Source: DASWIG01 sp965371445 (GTDB taxonomy: Bacteria > Acidobacteriota > Thermoanaerobaculia > Multivoradales > J023). Taken from it: 39,617 nucleotides of DNA. Below, in pieces: positions 1 to 7,536 of the stretch. The notes under the pieces were generated by a model, which was given only the letters and a program-made list of their open reading frames with translations, made no database searches and was not told the DNA's origin. The position numbers were made by a program, and so were the translations under genes. The stretch covers positions 1 through 39,617 of the forward strand of contig CBDUYN010000091.1 in the NCBI GenBank assembly GCA_965371445.1. The letters run 5' to 3'. Position 1 is the first letter of the stretch; every line of letters starts with the position of its first letter.

Positions 1-231
1 TGAGCCTGCCCGGGCGACGTTCGTCTCCACGCCCCGGTACACGCTTCCCGAGGAGCCCTTGCCGTAGGCCGGATCCGTAAGGGGCTCGGCCGGGAATGGG
101 AACAAGGGCAAACCATCCTGCGCCCCACAGGCTGAGGCTCTCGAACCGACCGGGTTAGCCCCGAACGACCGACGGTGACGTTTGCCCTTGCCACCCAGAG
201 AGCCGATGACCGGGACGGGTTCGCCGAATAC
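1..231 (-). CDS. possible partial ORF at the window edge, function unknown
   Basis: On the minus strand the frame stays open from a TAA at 232-234 down to position 1. It reads through segments such as GEPVPVIGSLGGKGK and DPAYGKGSSGSVYRGVE, which look more protein-like than either plus-strand frame. No ATG is present; TTG or GTG codons are the only possible starts, so this may be the interior of a decayed gene running off the left edge. I do not recognise a family. Plus-strand frames here carry stops. Low confidence that it is a live gene. Confidence 0.22.
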
Positions 232-310
232 TTACGAACATCGGCAGCTAAGTCATTGACAACAAAGGACTTATGGGCATAGACCGGAATAGCATTTCCG
301 GGTTTCACTC

Positions 311-391
311 CTGGCTCCGGGCTTGGCTCGTCACCTTCTCTGCTCCTGGAAGCTGGTATCCCCGTCCTCGAATCCGATGTTGGACGTCGAA
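311..391 (-). repeat. interspersed repeat, copy A
   Basis: Read on the minus strand this segment contains GAGCAGAGAAGGTGACGAGC preceded by a near-palindrome GTTCGACGTCCAAC. The same order of motifs recurs at 34687-34820 and 36852-37020, and in part at 34178-34246, all on the plus strand. It is intergenic at every site. The rest of 232-581 holds no gene that I can support. Confidence 0.6.
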
Positions 392-581
392 CGCCTGGCA
401 AGAGACGCTCCGGAACCTCGGTTCCCGTAAGGCCGTGCCTCGTCGGAACGGGTGGTGGACATCGACTGCCCACCTGGGCATAAATGCCCGGGCTAAAGGG
501 GCTCACCTTGACGGGCGAAGAGGAGGACAATCTCTCTCCGCTTCAGCCCAGGAGCCCAGGCGTTGCCAAAGCCACTAGCCG

Positions 582-1094
582 ATGGTATCCTCCTTGTTGG
601 TGGAGCCTCGCACAGCGTGGGCTCGAAGGCAGCCTCGCAGTGAGCCTGCGGTCGGCCACGGCCTGAGAAGCGAGCCTAGAGGACCTGCTCTGGAAGACGA
701 GGCTGAGGTGGCGATCGGAAGACCTGAGGACATCGAACCTACGACGGCGGTTCATCGGATTGGCGGCGGCAACGTACCCAACCTGCGCCTCTCGGCGCTC
801 GACCAGAAGCAAGAGCCACCCGGCATCTCTACCCTCCTAGGTGGGACGCCCCAAGAGGCGGCTGAGCAGATGAGGAAAGCCTTTCCCAAGTCTCGAAAAT
901 GGAGCGATGTGGTACATGTCGTAGGGACAAGCAATGCAGCTGCTGTACGGCAGGCAGGTTTCGAGATAGCTCCCGATCCTACAGGCCGCTTCCCGAACCA
1001 CGCCCGTCTGTATCACCCCGAAGGCATTGCAGGTTTTACAGATCCCCGTCTCGAGTTCCTGGCAAAGACATTCAAAGACGTCACGGGATGCTAG
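582..1094 (+). CDS. truncated toxin-like C-terminal domain protein
   Basis: A 170-codon frame with an in-frame TAG just upstream at 576-578. The first 60 or so codons look non-coding in composition. From about residue 60 the protein becomes convincing: GGGNVPNLRLSALDQKQEPP, then PQEAAEQMRKAFP, and an ending with NHARLYHPEGIAGFTDPRLE and FKDVTG. From memory this pattern is the C-terminal module of large secreted or Rhs-like proteins in several phyla, where it acts as a variable tip and may be a toxin. Its stop overlaps the start of the next ORF, the usual arrangement of a polymorphic toxin followed by its immunity gene. The N-terminal carrier is absent, so this is probably a remnant or an orphan cassette. 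Toxin activity is inference. Confidence 0.5.
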   Translation: MVSSLLVEPRTAWARRQPRSEPAVGHGLRSEPRGPALEDEAEVAIGRPEDIEPTTAVHRIGGGNVPNLRLSALDQKQEPPGISTLLGGTPQEAAEQMRKAFPKSRKWSDVVHVVGTSNAAAVRQAGFEIAPDPTGRFPNHARLYHPEGIAGFTDPRLEFLAKTFKDVTGC

Positions 1095-1447
1095 TCATGC
1101 AATTCAAGGCTCATCAGAGAATGGACATCCGCGACTCTCAGCAGCGGCGAATTGGCCAGCTCACGATCGAACGACGCGAGGCCGATCTGCTTTTGGGTCA
1201 GTTCACACCAGGTCCGGACTTCCCGAACGTGGAGCACCTCTTCAGGGAGTTCGAGGAGGCGGTCGACGCTCAGGCTCTCGGCGTCGTCGATCAGCTTGAT
1301 GTTACGATTTCTGCACTCGGGTTGCGGCTCTTCTCACCGGACGACTCGGGGTATCTCGCAATCCACGACGTCCAGATTTGGAGCGATGGCGGTATGACCT
1401 GCCAGCTTTGCAGCGAGAGTGTCCGTCTGCCCTCGGCAGCGGCTTGA
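1088..1447 (+). CDS. putative immunity protein of the preceding toxin-like ORF
   Basis: The ATG at 1088 overlaps the upstream stop by seven bases (ATGCTAG); a second ATG at 1097 is an alternative start. The product is 119 residues, acidic and soluble, with no signal peptide. It holds an FREFEEAVDAQALGV helix-like segment and ends with DVQIWSDGGMTCQLCSES. I cannot assign a named family. Size, acidity and overlap with a toxin-like C-terminal domain are what one expects of an immunity protein; that role is inference from position. Confidence 0.5.
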   Translation: MLVMQFKAHQRMDIRDSQQRRIGQLTIERREADLLLGQFTPGPDFPNVEHLFREFEEAVDAQALGVVDQLDVTISALGLRLFSPDDSGYLAIHDVQIWSDGGMTCQLCSESVRLPSAAA

Positions 1448-1462
1448 GCCGCCGGTACGGAT

Positions 1463-1642
1463 ATGCCCCGTCCGTCACGTCTGCAAGAAGTCTCGCTCGC
1501 CGACCTCCGGCCCAACCCCGACCAGCCCCGCAAGACCTTCAACGAGGCGGCCCTCGCCGAGCTCGCCGACTCCATCGAACTTAACGGCCTCATCCAGCCC
1601 ATCGTTTTGCCCGATTCAAAAGACCTCTTGTTCAGGACGTGA
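1463..1642 (+). pseudogene. ParB-like gene, N-terminal fragment only
   Basis: A 59-codon frame begins MPRPSRLQEVSLADLRPNP and continues through QPRKTF, ELADSI and GLIQPIV. It aligns residue for residue with the start of the intact ParB-like protein encoded at 33297-34079. Homology stops at codon 48, just before the position of the GERRFRA motif that defines the ParB N-terminal domain. The frame then runs into unrelated sequence and stops. It has therefore lost the nucleotide-binding core, the helix-turn-helix and the C-terminus. It starts 15 bp after the immunity-like ORF. An 8-bp inverted repeat, CAAAAGAC/GTCTTTTG (1617-1624 and 1644-1651), straddles the stop. Confidence 0.75.
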
Positions 1643-1780
1643 CGTCTTTTGCCCTGAAAAACTAGCCTCCAGCCTAGAAGTTTTCCTCTCTTGCCGGCAA
1701 AGCAGAGCGATTCGAGTTCACCGCTATCGAGAATTGAGCATAGGCTGCTCACCAAAAGTGAGCCACCTTGGCGCTTGCCG

Positions 1781-1822
1781 GTCGGCAAAAACCTCTTGCT
1801 GGTCGGCAAGAACCTCCTCCAC
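1781..1822. repeat. two tandem copies of a 21-bp unit
   Basis: GTCGGCAA(A/G)AACCTC occurs twice at a 21-bp spacing (1781-1801 and 1802-1822). It lies in the gene-poor 1643-2043 interval, where I find no credible coding frame. Confidence 0.6.
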
Positions 1823-1936
1823 GGCGAGCGTGAGACGGTCCGAACTTTTCGCGATTTTCACGGACACAAGAGGGAGCCGCCGGAAAGGTCCGCGGACGGT
1901 CGTTACCTGGGAGGACGGAGCCGGGTTGAGGCCAGC

Positions 1937-1989
1937 CTACTGAGGTGCCCCTACTGAGGTGCCCTTACTGATGTGTACTGAGGTGTACC
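1937..1989. repeat. short tandem repeats, CTACTGAGGTGCCC type
   Basis: Two perfect 14-bp copies of CTACTGAGGTGCCC (1937-1950 and 1951-1964) are followed by two diverged copies, TTACTGATGTG and TACTGAGGTGTACC. The array lies about 55 bp downstream of the TPR gene stop (that gene is on the minus strand). No function is evident. Confidence 0.7.
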
Positions 1990-2043
1990 GGATCGGCCTG
2001 CGAGTCTACGTCGACGCCTGCTGCGTCTCAGGTCACCGCACGG

Positions 2044-3759
2044 CTACTGCCGCTCGTCGTCACCCGGCAGCGGCAGACGCTCCCCCTCCTCTCCGGCACG
2101 GACGAAGACGTCCAGAAACTCCTGGTCCTGCGCCCGCCACGCCTCCCCCGCCTGACGCTTGACGGCGCTCAGGGTGTCGATCGCCAGCCGGTAGTTGCCT
2201 TCCTCGTAGGCGAGCCAGGCGATCAGGCGTTGAAGGGTCAGGGGCTCCCGCAGGTTCTCGTCGAGCGCCAGGGCGCGCTCCAGGTGGTTGCGGGCGAGGA
2301 AGGGGTAGCCGCGGCGCAGGTGGACCCAGGTCAGCCGCATGGCGGCGAGCGCTTCCATGCGCAGATCGCCCAGCTCGACGGCCAGGTCGTGCAGGTCCTT
2401 GAAAGCTCCCTCGGCGCCATCAAGGTCGTCGTCGAGGAGCAGGGTCTCGGCGACGTTTCGTTTGAGCAGGATCTGCTCCGAGCTTTCGCCGCTTTGCTCG
2501 TAAAACTCCAGGGCCCGGCTCCAGGCCTCGACCGCGGCCTGGCGCTTGCCGCGACGGCTGTGGACCTCGCCGAGGCTCGCCAGCACCTGGATCTCGCCCC
2601 GGACGTCGCCGAGCTCGCCCGTCAGCCGGCGCGCTTCCTCCAGGCGGGCCTCGGCGTCGTCAAGCTCGCCCGAGGTCAGGGCGACGCGGGCCACCTCGGT
2701 CAAGGTCGCCGAGCGTCCCAGGCGGTCGCCGAGCTCCTCCTCGAGATCGAGGAGCTCGCCGTAGATCTCCATCGCCCGCTCGCGAGCTGTGTCCGCAAGC
2801 GCGAAGCGGGCCAGGTCGCCGAGCACCTCCAGGCGCGCGGAGCGGTCGCCGTCGGTGGTGGCGAGCGAAAGGGCCCGCGCCGCGAGCTTGCGGGCCTCGC
2901 CGTTTCGCCCCTCCTGGCCTTCGAGGAGGGCGAGCTGGTGCAACGAGCGACGTTGCCAGCCGCTCTCGCCCCGGACCTGGGCCGCCCGAAGGGTCTCGAT
3001 CGTCCGATTGCGGCTTTCCGGTAAGCGGCCTGCAAGGCGGTCGCACTCGGCGAGGTGAAACGCCGCCGCCAGCATCTCGGGACGCGCCCGCAGCGCGATC
3101 TCGAAATAGGGACGCGCCGCTTCCGGGCCCGTCCGGCGAAGCTCCGCGAGCCCCATGCCGACGAGGCGGTTCAAGAAGGGGCTCGGCGAATAGATCCGTT
3201 CGACGCGCATCGGCTCGGCACGCCTCGCCAGGGCCTCGGCGACCAGCAAGGTCAGAGTCTGGGCCGCCGACATGGGGTCGGCACCTTCGACCTCGACGGT
3301 GGCGACGCTTGAGCCGCCCCGCTCAACGACCGCGAGACGCAGCACGTAGGAGGTGCCGAGTGGCGGTCGCCGCACCAGGACGTCGAGGGCGAGGTTGGCT
3401 CCCAGCTCGAAGGCCAGCTCCCGGACCCGGCGCCGCGCGGCGTCGCCCGCCGTCTCCAGCCCATGGCTCTTCAACACCTCGACGAGCCTCTCCGGCGCTA
3501 CCGCCTCGATCCCCGGGGTCCGGCGTAGGGTCTCGGCGATGATCTCCGTCAACCCCACCTCGACCCAGTCCTGGTCGTTCTCGCCGGTGGCGTTCACGAC
3601 CGGCAGGACGACGACGCGTCCCGGCGACGGAATCTCCAGGCTCTCGGTCGGGGAGAGCAGCCGAAACGAGAAGACCGCCGCGGCGAGGAGCAGGACGAGC
3701 CCGGCGACGAGGTAGGGTAAAAGGCGCCGAAGGAGGCGCGGCGTTTCGGTGGAGCCCAT
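2044..3759 (-). CDS. membrane-anchored TPR-repeat protein with TolB/FlgO-like N-terminal domain
   Basis: 571 residues from the ATG at 3759 (MGSTETPR). An upstream in-frame ATG at 3840 is rejected because the codons between them lie in the inverted-repeat element at 3806-3956. A single hydrophobic segment (about residues 14-33, LLPYLVAGLVLLLAAAVFSF) anchors a long periplasmic or cytoplasmic part. Residues about 50-190 (VVVLPVVNATGE, then IIAETLRRTPGIEAV) resemble the domain seen in FlgO, CsgG and adenylate-cyclase-type TPR proteins, which precedes TPR arrays in many Acidobacteria. The rest is helical, with TPR-type signatures such as AAVEAWSRALEFYEQSG and NYRLAIDTLSAVKRQ. It is probably a scaffold or signalling protein; partners are unknown. 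Part of this gene is duplicated at the right edge of the window. Confidence 0.85.
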   Translation of the reverse strand: MGSTETPRLLRRLLPYLVAGLVLLLAAAVFSFRLLSPTESLEIPSPGRVVVLPVVNATGENDQDWVEVGLTEIIAETLRRTPGIEAVAPERLVEVLKSHGLETAGDAARRRVRELAFELGANLALDVLVRRPPLGTSYVLRLAVVERGGSSVATVEVEGADPMSAAQTLTLLVAEALARRAEPMRVERIYSPSPFLNRLVGMGLAELRRTGPEAARPYFEIALRARPEMLAAAFHLAECDRLAGRLPESRNRTIETLRAAQVRGESGWQRRSLHQLALLEGQEGRNGEARKLAARALSLATTDGDRSARLEVLGDLARFALADTARERAMEIYGELLDLEEELGDRLGRSATLTEVARVALTSGELDDAEARLEEARRLTGELGDVRGEIQVLASLGEVHSRRGKRQAAVEAWSRALEFYEQSGESSEQILLKRNVAETLLLDDDLDGAEGAFKDLHDLAVELGDLRMEALAAMRLTWVHLRRGYPFLARNHLERALALDENLREPLTLQRLIAWLAYEEGNYRLAIDTLSAVKRQAGEAWRAQDQEFLDVFVRAGEEGERLPLPGDDERQ

Positions 3760-3805
3760 GTGCAGAGACTCTATCGCGCTCTTCGAGGCCGACACCCGCG
3801 GTTTT

Positions 3806-3956
3806 GAGGCGGCTTTAGCCGTCTTGCTCGTCCATAGCACGGGTCTTTAGGCCCGTGCGGAGGCGGCGCGGAGCACGACGGTTCGAGGCTCGACGCACCT
3901 CCGCAACGGGCCTAAAGACCCGTGCTATGGGCTGGAAAGACGGCTAAAGCCGCCTC
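3806..3956. repeat. long inverted-repeat (MITE/REP-like) element
   Basis: Two 51-bp arms (3806-3856 and 3906-3956) are inverse complements apart from a few bases near the middle. Each includes GGCTTTAGCC and GCACGGGTCTTTAGGCCCGT. The central loop carries a further short palindrome (GCGGAGG/CCTCCGC). The element separates the TPR gene from the CinA-like gene. A second element of similar design lies at 32759-32901, and a REP-type transposase gene is at 37930-38865. Confidence 0.85.
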
Positions 3957-4042
3957 CCGGAAGGATCGTCACCACCGGTGAGCTCGGTCGAATCTGATAG
4001 GCTTGCCGCGAGCCGCCTGGAAGCGGCGGTGAGAAAGCACTC

Positions 4043-4774
4043 ATGGACCCACCCCGCACGGCCGCCGCCCTGGTCCTCGGCAACGAGCTCTTGACCGGCA
4101 AGGTCCAGGACCAGAACCTGACCGGGCTCGCTGGAATGCTCTTCGAGATCGGCATTGAGCTGCGCCGGGCGGTCTTCTGCCCCGACGAGGAGGAGACGAT
4201 CGTCGCCGAGCTCGCCGGCCTGAGCCGCGACCACGACTGGGTCTTCACCAGCGGCGGCGTGGGGCCGACCCACGACGACGTGACCATGGCCGCCGTGGGA
4301 CGCACCTTCTCGCGTCCCATGGAGCGGTCCCCGGAGATCGAAGAGCTGCTGCGCGAGTACTTCGGCGACGACCTCCAAGCGCACCACCTGCGAATGGCCG
4401 ACTTGCCGCAGGGCGCCGTCTTGGTCACAAGCCCGCGGGTGCGCTGGCCGACCGTGCGCGTCGCGAACGTCTTCATCCTTCCGGGTCAGCCCGAGATCTT
4501 CCGCTCGAAGCTCGCGATCCTGAGCGAGCACCTCGGGGGAGCGACGCCCTTCGTCAGCCGGGCGGTGCGCACCTCCTCGGAGGAAGGCCAGATCGCGCCG
4601 CTCCTCGAAGAGATCTGCCGCGAGCACCCGACGGTTTCGATCGGCAGCTACCCGCAATGGGGCGACGCTCCGGCACGGGTAGTGGTCAGCGTCGACGGAC
4701 GCGACCGGGCGGCGGTCGACCGGGCGGTCGAGGCGCTCCACACGGCTCTCCCCGCGGGTTCTATCGTTGACTGA
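4043..4774 (+). CDS. CinA N-terminal / MoaB-like molybdopterin-binding domain protein
   Basis: 243 residues. The start region AAALVLGNELLTGKVQDQN and the motif TSGGVGPTHDDVT (about residues 70-82) are hallmarks of the MoCF_biosynth fold shared by CinA, MoaB and MogA. The downstream region, with VFILPGQPEIFRSK and ERSPEIEELLREYF, matches the COG1058 branch (CinA without the C-terminal nicotinamide-nucleotide deamidase domain), also found in eukaryotic FAD synthases. Members may act as nucleotide pyrophosphatases in NAD or FAD housekeeping; the substrate here is unknown. The product is probably cytoplasmic, with no signal peptide. It is followed at once by the Lon-N protein gene (stop 4772-4774, next ATG 4779), so the two are likely co-transcribed. 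Confidence 0.85.
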   Translation: MDPPRTAAALVLGNELLTGKVQDQNLTGLAGMLFEIGIELRRAVFCPDEEETIVAELAGLSRDHDWVFTSGGVGPTHDDVTMAAVGRTFSRPMERSPEIEELLREYFGDDLQAHHLRMADLPQGAVLVTSPRVRWPTVRVANVFILPGQPEIFRSKLAILSEHLGGATPFVSRAVRTSSEEGQIAPLLEEICREHPTVSIGSYPQWGDAPARVVVSVDGRDRAAVDRAVEALHTALPAGSIVD

Positions 4775-4778
4775 GGAA

Positions 4779-5459
4779 ATGTCTCAAGAGCTACCCAAGG
4801 TCCTCCCGGTTTTCCCTCTGACCGGCGTGTTGCTCCTCCCCGGCGGCCAGCTGCCGCTCCAGGTCTTCGAGCTGCGCTACCGCAACATGCTCGAAGACGT
4901 CCTCGAAAGCGACTCGATGATCGGCATCATCCAGCCGCGGGACCAAGGTCAGCCCGACGACGTCTTTGCCGACGACCTGCCGCCGATGGCGGCCGAAGAC
5001 GAGCCGCCGCCGCTCTACGACGTCGGCTGCGTCGGCCACGTGGAACGCTGCGAGCCCCTCCAGGGCTCCGAGCGTTTCTTCATCCTGCTGCGCGGCGTCT
5101 GTCGCTTCCGCGTCGAACGCGAGCTCACCCCGCGGCGCGGCTACCGGCGGGTCGAGCCCGACTACGACGACTACACCGACGACGAGGAAACGGAGACGGT
5201 GATCTCGTCGGAACGCATCATGGAAACCCTCGCCGCCTTCGGCGAAGGGCATCAGGTCGTCTTCGAGCTCGACCGGCTGCGCGACCTGCCCGGGCTGGCG
5301 CTCCTCAACAACGTGGCCATGGCCTTGCCGTTCGCGCCGGAAGAGAAGCAGGCCCTGCTCGAGGCCCCCGACGTCGAGCAGCGCCTGGAGACGCTCCTGA
5401 CCTTGATGGGAATGGGCCTCGAGCTCCAGCACGGCCAAGAACCGCAGCTTCTGAATTGA
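4779..5459 (+). CDS. Lon substrate-binding (LON N) domain protein
   Basis: 226 residues from the ATG at 4779; a TTG at 4767 overlapping the upstream stop is an alternative. The opening LPVFPLTGVLLLPGGQLPL followed by FELRYRNMLEDVL is characteristic of the LON N-terminal domain (PF02190). It continues with IGIIQPRD and a VGCVGHVERCE strand. No AAA+ or protease domain follows, so it is the stand-alone form common in Acidobacteria and Proteobacteria. Such proteins are thought to bind unfolded or specific proteins; the role here is unknown. It is tightly spaced between the CinA-like gene and the PHP-domain lipoprotein gene, whose ATG overlaps its stop (TGATG). Confidence 0.88.
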   Translation: MSQELPKVLPVFPLTGVLLLPGGQLPLQVFELRYRNMLEDVLESDSMIGIIQPRDQGQPDDVFADDLPPMAAEDEPPPLYDVGCVGHVERCEPLQGSERFFILLRGVCRFRVERELTPRRGYRRVEPDYDDYTDDEETETVISSERIMETLAAFGEGHQVVFELDRLRDLPGLALLNNVAMALPFAPEEKQALLEAPDVEQRLETLLTLMGMGLELQHGQEPQLLN

Positions 5460-7471
5460 TGAGTAACCTGCGATCGATCCGCCTTCGAAGGGTCCGCCGA
5501 GCCGCGCTGCCGCTGGCGCTGGCCACCCTCCTGGCCTGCCGCGGCGAAGCACCGCCGCCGCAGGAAGTGGCGGAGGCCCCTGCCGCCGAGGCGACCGGCC
5601 GGCAGCCGCGGACCGACATGGTCGACTCGCTTCTCGCCGACCTTGATGCCGTCCGCCATCCGGCCGACGGCGGCGGCCGGGCCTGGATCGAGGACGCCGC
5701 GCCGGTACCGGCCGCAAGCCCCGGAAGCTGGACGATCCGCTACGAGGCCGGTCCCCTGGGAATCGCCGAGGACGGCATGGTCTTCTTTCAGGTGTCCCCC
5801 TTCTGGGGCTGGTCGACACCCCAGACCCTGCGGCCGGAGGCGGTGGGCTATACCGAGGTCGAGACCACGGCGGAAGGCGTCGAGCTCGTCGCGGAGACCC
5901 TCGACCAGCAGCTCCTGGGGATCCGCGTCACCGGACGCGCCCTCAAGGCGGGCGAGCAGCTCCGGATCGTCTACGGAGCCGGCGAGGCCGGCGCCCGGGC
6001 CGACCGCTTCGCCGAACGCGAATCGCGTTTCTGGATCGCCGTCGACGGCGACGGCGACGGCGTCCGCAAGATCCTCGCCGACTCCCCGGGCGTCGAGGTC
6101 CTGGCGGGACCGCCGGCGCGCCTCCTCCTCCACCTGCCCTCGACCGCCCGGCCCGGCGAGACCGTCCGGTTGACCGCGGCGATCCTCGACGCCCGTGGCA
6201 ACGCCGGCTTTCCCTGGGAAGGCGTCCTGCGCCTCGAGGGAGAGGTGCCCGGCGGCGAGAGGCCCGCCGAGATCGCCTTCCGCGCCGCCGACCAGGGCCG
6301 GCGGAGCGTCGAGCTCACGGTCGGCGAGAGCGGTGTCGTCCGCCTCACGGCGACGGCGGGCGACCTCGTCGCGGAATCAAACCCCCTCCAGGTCAGCGGC
6401 CGCGGCGCACGGATCCTCTGGGGCGACCTCCATAACCACTCCAACCTCTCCGACGGCACCGCCACGCCCGAGGACCTCTACGCCTACGCCCGCGACGTCG
6501 CCGCCCTCGACGTCGTGGCGCTGACCGACCACGACCACTGGGGGCTGCTCTTCCTCGACCAGAATCCGGGGATGTGGGAGAGGATCCGCGAGACGAACCT
6601 CCGCTTCCACGAGCCGGGCCGTTTCGTCACCCTCCTGGGCTTCGAGTGGACGAGCTGGATCCACGGTCACCGCCACGTCCTCTACTTCGGCGACGACGGT
6701 GAGCTCTTCAGCTCGATCGATCCCACCTGGGACGACCCCCGCGAGCTCTGGACGGCTCTCCGGGGCCGGCGCGCCATGACCCTTGCCCACCATTCGGCGG
6801 GGGGACCGATCGCGACCGACTGGTCGATCCCGCCCGACCCGGAGCTCGAGCCGGTGACCGAGATCGTCTCGGTCCACGGGGTGAGCGAGGCGGCCGATTC
6901 GCCGTCGGTGATCTATCGGCCGGTGGCTGGGAACTTCGTCCGCGACGCCCTCGAGCGCGGTTACCGCTTCGGCTTCCTCGGCTCTTCCGACGGCCACGAC
7001 GGTCACCCCGGCCTCGGCCACCTGGCCTCGCCCACCGGCGGCATGGCGGCGATCCTCGCCGAGGAGGCGACCCGGGAGGCGGTCTACGAAGCCCTGAAGG
7101 CCCGGCGCGTCTACGCGACGAGCGGACCGCGGATCGTCCTGCGGACCTCCTTCGCCGGCTACCGCATGGGCGAGGACGTCCCGCTCGTCAAGACCGCCGG
7201 CGCCACCACGGCCGCCGAGGGCGGAGCGGTCGCCGGCATCCCCGGCGACACGCTCGTGGTGCAGGCGATCGCGCCGGGGACGATCGAGCGCGTCGACGTC
7301 GTCCGTTCGGGGACCTTCGAGAGCGTCCTCTGCGGCGAGCAAGCGCGGGAGTGCTCTTTTTCGCTCACCCTGACGGACCTCAAGGCCGGCGAGTACCTTT
7401 ACCTGCGCCTGGTCCAGGACGACGGCGGCCTCGCCTGGTCGAGCCCATTCTACTTCGTGGAGCTCCCGTAG
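5459..7471 (+). CDS. PHP-domain (metal-dependent phosphoesterase-like) lipoprotein
   Basis: 670 residues from the ATG at 5459, which overlaps the preceding stop by one base. The N-terminus has basic residues, a hydrophobic run and the lipobox-like LLAC at about residues 24-27, so it is probably a lipidated, exported protein. Residues about 80-320 look like beta-sandwich modules. From about residue 320 the PHP metal centre appears: WGDLHNHSNLSDGT, then VVALTDHDHWG, HHSAGG and SSDGHDGHPG, giving the conserved His and Asp ligands. Similar proteins are annotated DUF3604 or PHP domain. The substrate is unknown, perhaps a phosphate ester in the envelope. It ends the small + strand cluster begun by the CinA-like gene. 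Confidence 0.85.
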   Translation: MSNLRSIRLRRVRRAALPLALATLLACRGEAPPPQEVAEAPAAEATGRQPRTDMVDSLLADLDAVRHPADGGGRAWIEDAAPVPAASPGSWTIRYEAGPLGIAEDGMVFFQVSPFWGWSTPQTLRPEAVGYTEVETTAEGVELVAETLDQQLLGIRVTGRALKAGEQLRIVYGAGEAGARADRFAERESRFWIAVDGDGDGVRKILADSPGVEVLAGPPARLLLHLPSTARPGETVRLTAAILDARGNAGFPWEGVLRLEGEVPGGERPAEIAFRAADQGRRSVELTVGESGVVRLTATAGDLVAESNPLQVSGRGARILWGDLHNHSNLSDGTATPEDLYAYARDVAALDVVALTDHDHWGLLFLDQNPGMWERIRETNLRFHEPGRFVTLLGFEWTSWIHGHRHVLYFGDDGELFSSIDPTWDDPRELWTALRGRRAMTLAHHSAGGPIATDWSIPPDPELEPVTEIVSVHGVSEAADSPSVIYRPVAGNFVRDALERGYRFGFLGSSDGHDGHPGLGHLASPTGGMAAILAEEATREAVYEALKARRVYATSGPRIVLRTSFAGYRMGEDVPLVKTAGATTAAEGGAVAGIPGDTLVVQAIAPGTIERVDVVRSGTFESVLCGEQARECSFSLTLTDLKAGEYLYLRLVQDDGGLAWSSPFYFVELP

Positions 7472-7536
7472 CCTGGAGGGCGGCCCATGGTAGCCTGGGG
7501 TGAGGAACGAACCCCAGGAATCTGGGAGAAACGAAC

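Noticed and set aside
1..581. Group II intron or structured RNA in the left gene-poor stretch
   Set aside because: No domain V-like hairpin or reverse transcriptase motif could be found.
3760..3840. Upstream ATG (3840) for the TPR gene
   Set aside because: The extra codons are largely inverted-repeat element sequence, and the membrane anchor and ordinary start fit ATG 3759.
4767..4769. TTG start for the Lon-N domain gene
   Set aside because: It gives only four extra residues with no ribosome site; ATG 4779 just after the upstream stop fits reinitiation better. Either is possible.
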